Made by a program: the position numbers and the translations under genes | Shown: positions 59,401 to 64,000 of the stretch, piece after piece | Layout of the letters: each line of letters opens with the position of its first letter | Numbering within the stretch: position 1 is the stretch's first letter | Notes under the pieces: model-generated | The model's database searches: none | What the model saw: only the letters and a program-made list of their open reading frames with translations | What the model was told of the DNA's origin: nothing | Assembly (NCBI GenBank): GCA_015680685.1 | Contig: MNCI01004643.1 | Location: 348,263 to 412,262 of the forward strand | DNA: 64,000 nucleotides | From: Gnetum montanum | Lineage: Eukaryota > Streptophyta > Gnetopsida > Gnetales > Gnetaceae | Direction: 5' to 3'

Positions 59401-59559
59401 AGAAGTATTTAATGATAAATTTCCTAATGAACAACTCTTTTCAATGAAGACAAACCCTTAGTTTGCTGATATAGCAAATTATCTTACCACTATGAAAACA
59501 CTAACTCAATGGAGTAAAGAAGAAAGAAAATATTTTCTAAGAAACATCTTCAAATATAT

Positions 59560-60310
59560 TTGAAATATACCATACCTCTATAGAATTTGTAAAGATAATG
59601 TAGGAAGAGGATGTGTAGTTGAAGATGAGCAACAAGAAATCTTACACATGTGTCATGATGATCTCATGTGGACACTTTGATAGTCGAAGAACTGCTATGA
59701 AAATCTTTCAAAGTGGATTTTATTAGCCTACTATATTTAGAGATGCTCATTTATACATTCAAGAATGTGATAAATGTCAAAGAATTGGGGTAATGATAAA
59801 ATGACAAGAGATTCCACTTAATCCAATCCTAATAACCGAACCTTTTGATGTGTGGGTTATACACTTCTTAGGAACATTTCCATAGTGTAACAAATGTCAA
59901 TATATTCTAGTCTGTATAGACTATGTAACTAAGTGGGTAGAAGCTAAAGCTACCCCAACAAATGATGTTAAAGTAGTTGTAGCTATTCTACAGGAACATA
60001 TTCTAACACGATTTGGAACCCTACAAGCAATCATTAGTGATCAAGGAACTCACTTTGTAAATAGACTAATGGAGAAATTCCTTAAGTCTTGTGGAATCCA
60101 ACATAAGATAGCTACTGCCTATCATTCTCAAACAAATGGTCAAGTAAAAAATGAAAATAGAATCATTCTAAAGATTCTAACAAAAACTATATGCGCTAAG
60201 AAGAAATATTGGTCTAAAAACTTATAAGATGCACTTTGGGCTTATAGGATTATATATAAACCAAATTTAGGACATTCACCTTATCAATTGGTTTATGGAA
60301 AATAATGTTT
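59560..60310 (+). pseudogene. Athila-like integrase (broken)
   Basis: The core is clearest near 59910-60240: VCIDYVTKWVEAKATPTND, then IISDQGTHFVNRLMEKF with the second Asp, and AYHSQTNGQVKNENRI with the Glu of the D-D-35-E triad. ALWAYRIIYKPNLGHSPYQL follows, the usual WxxAL(W)AYR segment. Upstream a zinc-binding-like HMCHDD near 59650 and ECDKCQR near 59765 remain in shifted frames. Stops are frequent. Confidence 0.83.
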
Positions 60311-62436
60311 TTTGTCCATAGAAATCAAATACCAATCTTTACAATTAGCACAATAATTAAATTTTGATGAGGAAACAAACCAAGACATTAGAATAATTCT
60401 AACACATGAACATGATGAAATACATTTGCATGCCCTTGACAAGCAAATAATAATTAAAAAACAAATGAAGAATATGCATGATAAATATATTTTTAAGAAA
60501 TCTTTCTCAATAGGTGATAAAGTCCTATTATACAACATAATATTACATAAATTTACAAGAAAGCTAACAACTTGATGACCCCTACGTAGTATTACAACCC
60601 CATGATAATGGCAATGTCCTAATTGCATCTATCAAAGACTTATGTAATCCATTTTTAGTAAATGGCCAAAGATTTAGTGATGCAATCAACACCAAATAGA
60701 GGAACCATGGAAGGATAAATTTGTAGATTTAACTTATCCAACTTACCCTATGGACAACTTGGGAAACAAAATGCCTTAATCTGATGTTTAGGTTATGGGA
60801 AGTAACCTTAAAGCAAACGCCTTATTCCATATTGTAATAATCTACACATACTAGTCTAAAAATTATACCTTGAAAATTGTAGAGGATAATAGGAATCTCT
60901 ATTATTAGTTGGGACTCTAAAGAATTCATTTGCATCATGTTTAGAATGCAAGGGAGAAGGACAACTCCCCCTACCTTGAGATAGGCTAGTTTAAACCCAA
61001 AATCCAACTAAGGGTGAGCCTTAGATTATTAAACAACTTAATTGTGTGAAATAATTTTTTTGTTTCCTTTTCCACAATATTTTTTAAGTTCTAAAAGTCA
61101 CATAAGTCATAGGAGGAAAAACTAAGTTTAGTTCATGATTATTAATGGATGGTTTCATTAATTACTTACTTGGATAAGTCAATAATGTGGAAACAGTGTG
61201 TCATATTGGGACTAGCAATAAAGATGGTCTAAGCATGTGAAACTCAATTAATGTCAAGTGAGCAACCCATTAATCAAATCCACAAATCATGTTGGCTCTC
61301 ACAAGAACGTCATGATTGAAGAAAGCCTTGTTATATGCTTTCAATTTGGTTGAAAAAAAGAGTTGTTGTCCATATACGAAGCTAGCCCCACAAGAACCTT
61401 TAGTTAGGAGCAAGGCTACACTTCCACAAGAACCCTATGTTTGGAGCAATGCTACAAGCTCAAAAATTAAAGCATCCATTAAGAACCTCCTTCTATACGC
61501 CAAGTGTATATATATGGAGCAATGCTTCCTCATATGGATGAAGCATGATATGACACTACACAAGGCAGATTGATTTATCCAAGCATGTATTTTAATATCT
61601 ACCTTCAAGTTTGATCAATTACCTTACTTTGTTTATTTAGTTTCTTAGCTAATGTGACTTTCTCTCTTCAAGAGTATTGTTTGTTAACTCTTTCTATATC
61701 CTTATTATTCTTATTTTGCTTCTATCTTTTTGACCATATCCCTCCCATTCTCCATTTGGCTATCATCTATTATGTTTATTGGTACTTCAAAATCTAGGGT
61801 CCTCTAGTTGTTTCCCATTCTACCATCCATAGGTGCTAGTTGTCGAGATCCCTACTATGGTCATGCATTATGGATCCTGGCAATTGGACACTCGAAGTTT
61901 ACCAATATTCCATACATAGAAAAGACTATATAAAACCCATGGCACTCTTGCTTTTGGTATAATTTCCTGGTAGGCCAAGCCTACATTCAATTTATAATTC
62001 TTTCACTAATTAATCTAGGCATGGGACCTACCCTAGATTAATCAGGGGTGGTGGAAGGATAACCAACTTCTATGAATAGGATAATAAGGTATAACCAACA
62101 TGGAATTAGATCCAAGAGCAAGTTAGGAATGAGTTTACTGTACGAAATGTATCTTGAATCCTTAAAACTTAGTAAAGGTGAAGACCTTGAGATTGTAAGG
62201 CATTCTTGCAACAAATGAAGAAAACTTTGTGAGGTGATGTTTAGCCTAATTAATTCTAGGAACAGTCTTTCTAATCAAGTTATATGCAGATTCCTACCCT
62301 AATAATAAGAATTAATTACAAGGCGTGAAAAAAGAATACAATTTTTTAAGTAATAAATTTATCATTCTACTATTGATTCAAATTGCAGCACACGATGAAG
62401 GGCGATTATTATAAATTATTTTACCGTAGGACATCT
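60311..62436. other. Probable 3' region of the Athila-like element, no gene recognised
   Basis: Integrase-tail-like pieces extend to about 60780 in broken frames. Beyond that I find no gene. At 61386-61460 there is an imperfect direct repeat (CCACAAGAACC, then GGAGCAA-GCTACA, twice). I could not find an env-like ORF, a polypurine tract or a 3' LTR, so the right end of the element is unplaced. Confidence 0.45.
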
Positions 62437-62965
62437 TAAAATCGATGTCCATGGATATCGTTGTTAGGAATCAAATTTTTTGGAAACCAATGATATCAAG
62501 AAACATTGTGGAGTTGATGTCCAATATACAAGGAATCACGGTATATAGATTAGCGCGACGAAAATTGATAAGGAAGAACAATCTAGGTTATCACTATGAT
62601 TATCGATTTCCTCGATCTAAATCGATATTTTATGATGCATAGATATCAATTCATATGGATTGAATCAACATGGATCGATGAAGCAGAAATTTTCCCGAAT
62701 AACTTGCGTCTGAACAACACGGCCGTGATGAGCTTCGATATGTTACTTTAGTCATATCGATTTATATCGAGCAAATCGATAGAAATCGATAACATTAGAA
62801 ATTTATCAACGTTTCATGTTTTATCAACACAATCTCAATAAGATTCAATATTTGAGAAGCATGTGTACTATGACTATCAATTCGTGTAGATTGAACGATA
62901 AAGTGGAACCCAAACTGTGTCGATCCATATCAATGTACTGATAAAAATCGATAGGTTAAAAATAT
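62437..62965. repeat. ATCGAT-rich segment
   Basis: About eight ATCGAT hexamers occur in 530 bp, several in the form AAATCGATA. A sub-block TATCAATTC followed by GATTGAA recurs at 62645 and 62876. It resembles the short-palindrome arrays of the gypsy U3 regions in style, but the sequence differs. It may be a U3 or a local satellite. Confidence 0.5.
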
Positions 62966-62969
62966 GAAA

Positions 62970-63740
62970 AAAAATAAACACAAAGGTAAGGTGGTGGCCC
63001 TCTCTTGGACATAGGCAAAAGTAAAATGGGTGTTTCAAAGACAAGATATTATCATTTACCAACACATAGAGAAAGTTCTTTCTAACTTTGTTGTGCATAA
63101 GTTGCATAATAATATTCCTTGGTATGAAGATTGGTTTTGGCCGGTTCCCCTCTTTGCTCTTTACGCATCTCTAAAGCCAAATCTTGGTTTCATGCGCAAG
63201 CTTTTCAATTTTCCACTCTAAATAGACGTTGGAGTTTGCATCTTGAGGATCACCGGTGGAAAACTATTTTTCGTCGGATTTGAACTTCCAAGGCCCAACC
63301 TAAGCATCGTTTCTTGTTTTGGTCCTTGGTTCATCAAGGTCTTCCCATCGGACATAGGCTTCATTTGTTAGGAATTGATCATCCTAAATGCCCCATTTGT
63401 AAAGCGGATGATTCTTTTCAACACGTCTTTTGGGATTGTTCATTCTCTCAATACATTTGGAAATGGTGTCAATCTCTCCAAGTCTTCCTTCCTAATCATT
63501 CTATTCGTTTTCCTCAATGTATCCTTCAAGATGATTGTGTTAAGCGTCACCTTCAAAAAGCCTGGAAAATCCTCCTATTTGAGATTATCTTCTTTATTTG
63601 GAAATGTCGTCTAGATGCTTGGTATCAAAACACAAACTACAATGAATTTGACTACGGTATGAAATGCTCTATTGCTAGTAATGTTCAACTTCACTGTCGT
63701 GAACTAGGCTTTCTCAATAATATTACCTTTGCCAACTGAA
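62970..63740 (+). pseudogene. LINE (L1-type) ORF2 C-terminal end
   Basis: A 141-codon open stretch (63314-63739) begins inside the reverse-transcriptase zinc-binding domain (zf-RVT): FWSLVHQGLPIGHRLHLLGI, then CPICKADDSFQHVFWDCSFSQYIWKW, which holds the C-x2-C, H and C ligands. Frames just upstream (from about 63000) read WYEDWFW and AQPKHRF, earlier parts of the same domain, across stops. This domain follows RT in plant non-LTR elements. The 5' part, with endonuclease and RT, is absent from the window. Confidence 0.85.
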
Positions 63741-64000
63741 TTCTCTTTGAATTAGGTGTACTAAAGAAATTGCAGATAAACTTCCGAATGCTTAATTTTC
63801 TTGTCATATTACAGCCCCAAGAGAGAATGACTAAAAATCACTCCTTCGCATCACGAGCTGGACTATTCCAAGTGGTTTAACCACACTGATGTAGCAGTGC
63901 AACAACAACTAAAAACAATGGGGTGTGGGCCTTTCATTTAATCCTCCATTGACTAATTTTACTAGGAAGAGGTCTTGGACTTCTACCAGAATCTCAAGCC
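63741..64000. other. DNA after the LINE ORF, nothing recognised
   Basis: Possible LINE 3' UTR or a continuation beyond the window. No poly-A tail or target duplication is visible before the window edge. Confidence 0.4.

Larger units (their letters stand above)
54877..60310 (+). mobile_element. Athila-like gypsy element with pol (decayed)
   Basis: Gag, protease, RT, RNase H and integrase follow in gypsy order on the plus strand, behind a decayed tRNA-Asp-type primer site. Protease (D-L-G-A-N-x-N-I-M-P) and RT sequences resemble the Athila lineage. Every domain carries stops, so it is inactive. It is the only pol-bearing gypsy element in the window and shows the kind of partner that could have supplied enzymes to the gag-protease family. 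I do not see sequence identity linking them. Confidence 0.85.

Noticed and set aside
61316-61573. Env-like ORF of the Athila-like element
   Set aside because: It is 85 codons with an internal direct repeat, and no signal peptide or convincing membrane segment.

Overview
The window is plant nuclear DNA dominated by repeats. Almost everything recognisable is a nested pile of decayed LTR retrotransposons (Ty1/copia and Ty3/gypsy), two rearranged copies of an endogenous pararetrovirus (Caulimoviridae), and a LINE remnant. One host gene stands out: a leucine-rich-repeat receptor kinase at 20227-24205. Caulimovirid relics, a tRNA-Asp primer site on a gypsy element and a non-RD LRR kinase with one kinase-domain intron all point to a vascular plant. 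The repeat-rich, AT-rich, slowly decaying landscape makes a gymnosperm such as a conifer my best guess, but that is inference.

Layout. 1-4805: a plus-strand copia end sits inside a plus-strand gypsy element, which itself appears to sit in the gag of a minus-strand gypsy element. 5226-19592: two direct copies of a roughly 3.2 kb non-coding segment. Copy A (5226-13275) is split by a 4.6 kb copia element with a perfect CTAAC target duplication. Copy B (16417-19592) keeps the empty site. A gypsy 3' end (13591-16416, with a 17-N gap) lies between them. 19593-24205: upstream region and the receptor kinase gene, which has one intron and an apparent frameshift just after the DFG motif. 25245-36360: an old copia-like element, recognised by two similar LTRs and a decayed RNase H, that encloses two convergent, differently deleted caulimovirid copies.

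37080-42953: decayed gypsy pieces (an LTR fragment and a gag) and anonymous AT-rich DNA. 42954-53905: a minus-strand gypsy element interrupted by a complete 7.1 kb gypsy element (46537-53642) with an ATAGT target duplication, a tRNA-Asp primer site, gag and protease, but no reverse transcriptase or integrase. 53906-62436: a decayed plus-strand Athila-like gypsy element that still shows gag, protease, RT, RNase H and integrase. 62437-62965: an ATCGAT-rich segment. 62970-64000: the end of a LINE ORF2.

How parts relate: the gag-protease gypsy family could only have moved using enzymes supplied by pol-bearing relatives such as the kind at 54877-60310. Several gypsy LTRs share the same R-U5 but carry different short-repeat arrays in U3. 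The two caulimovirid copies have complementary gene content (movement protein only in one, RT/RNase H only in the other), and both are broken by stops. No complete, clearly functional mobile element is present. I found no RNA gene or CRISPR array, and nothing that is convincingly a new multi-gene system. The most unusual structures are the convergent viral pair and the gypsy family with variable U3 arrays and no pol.
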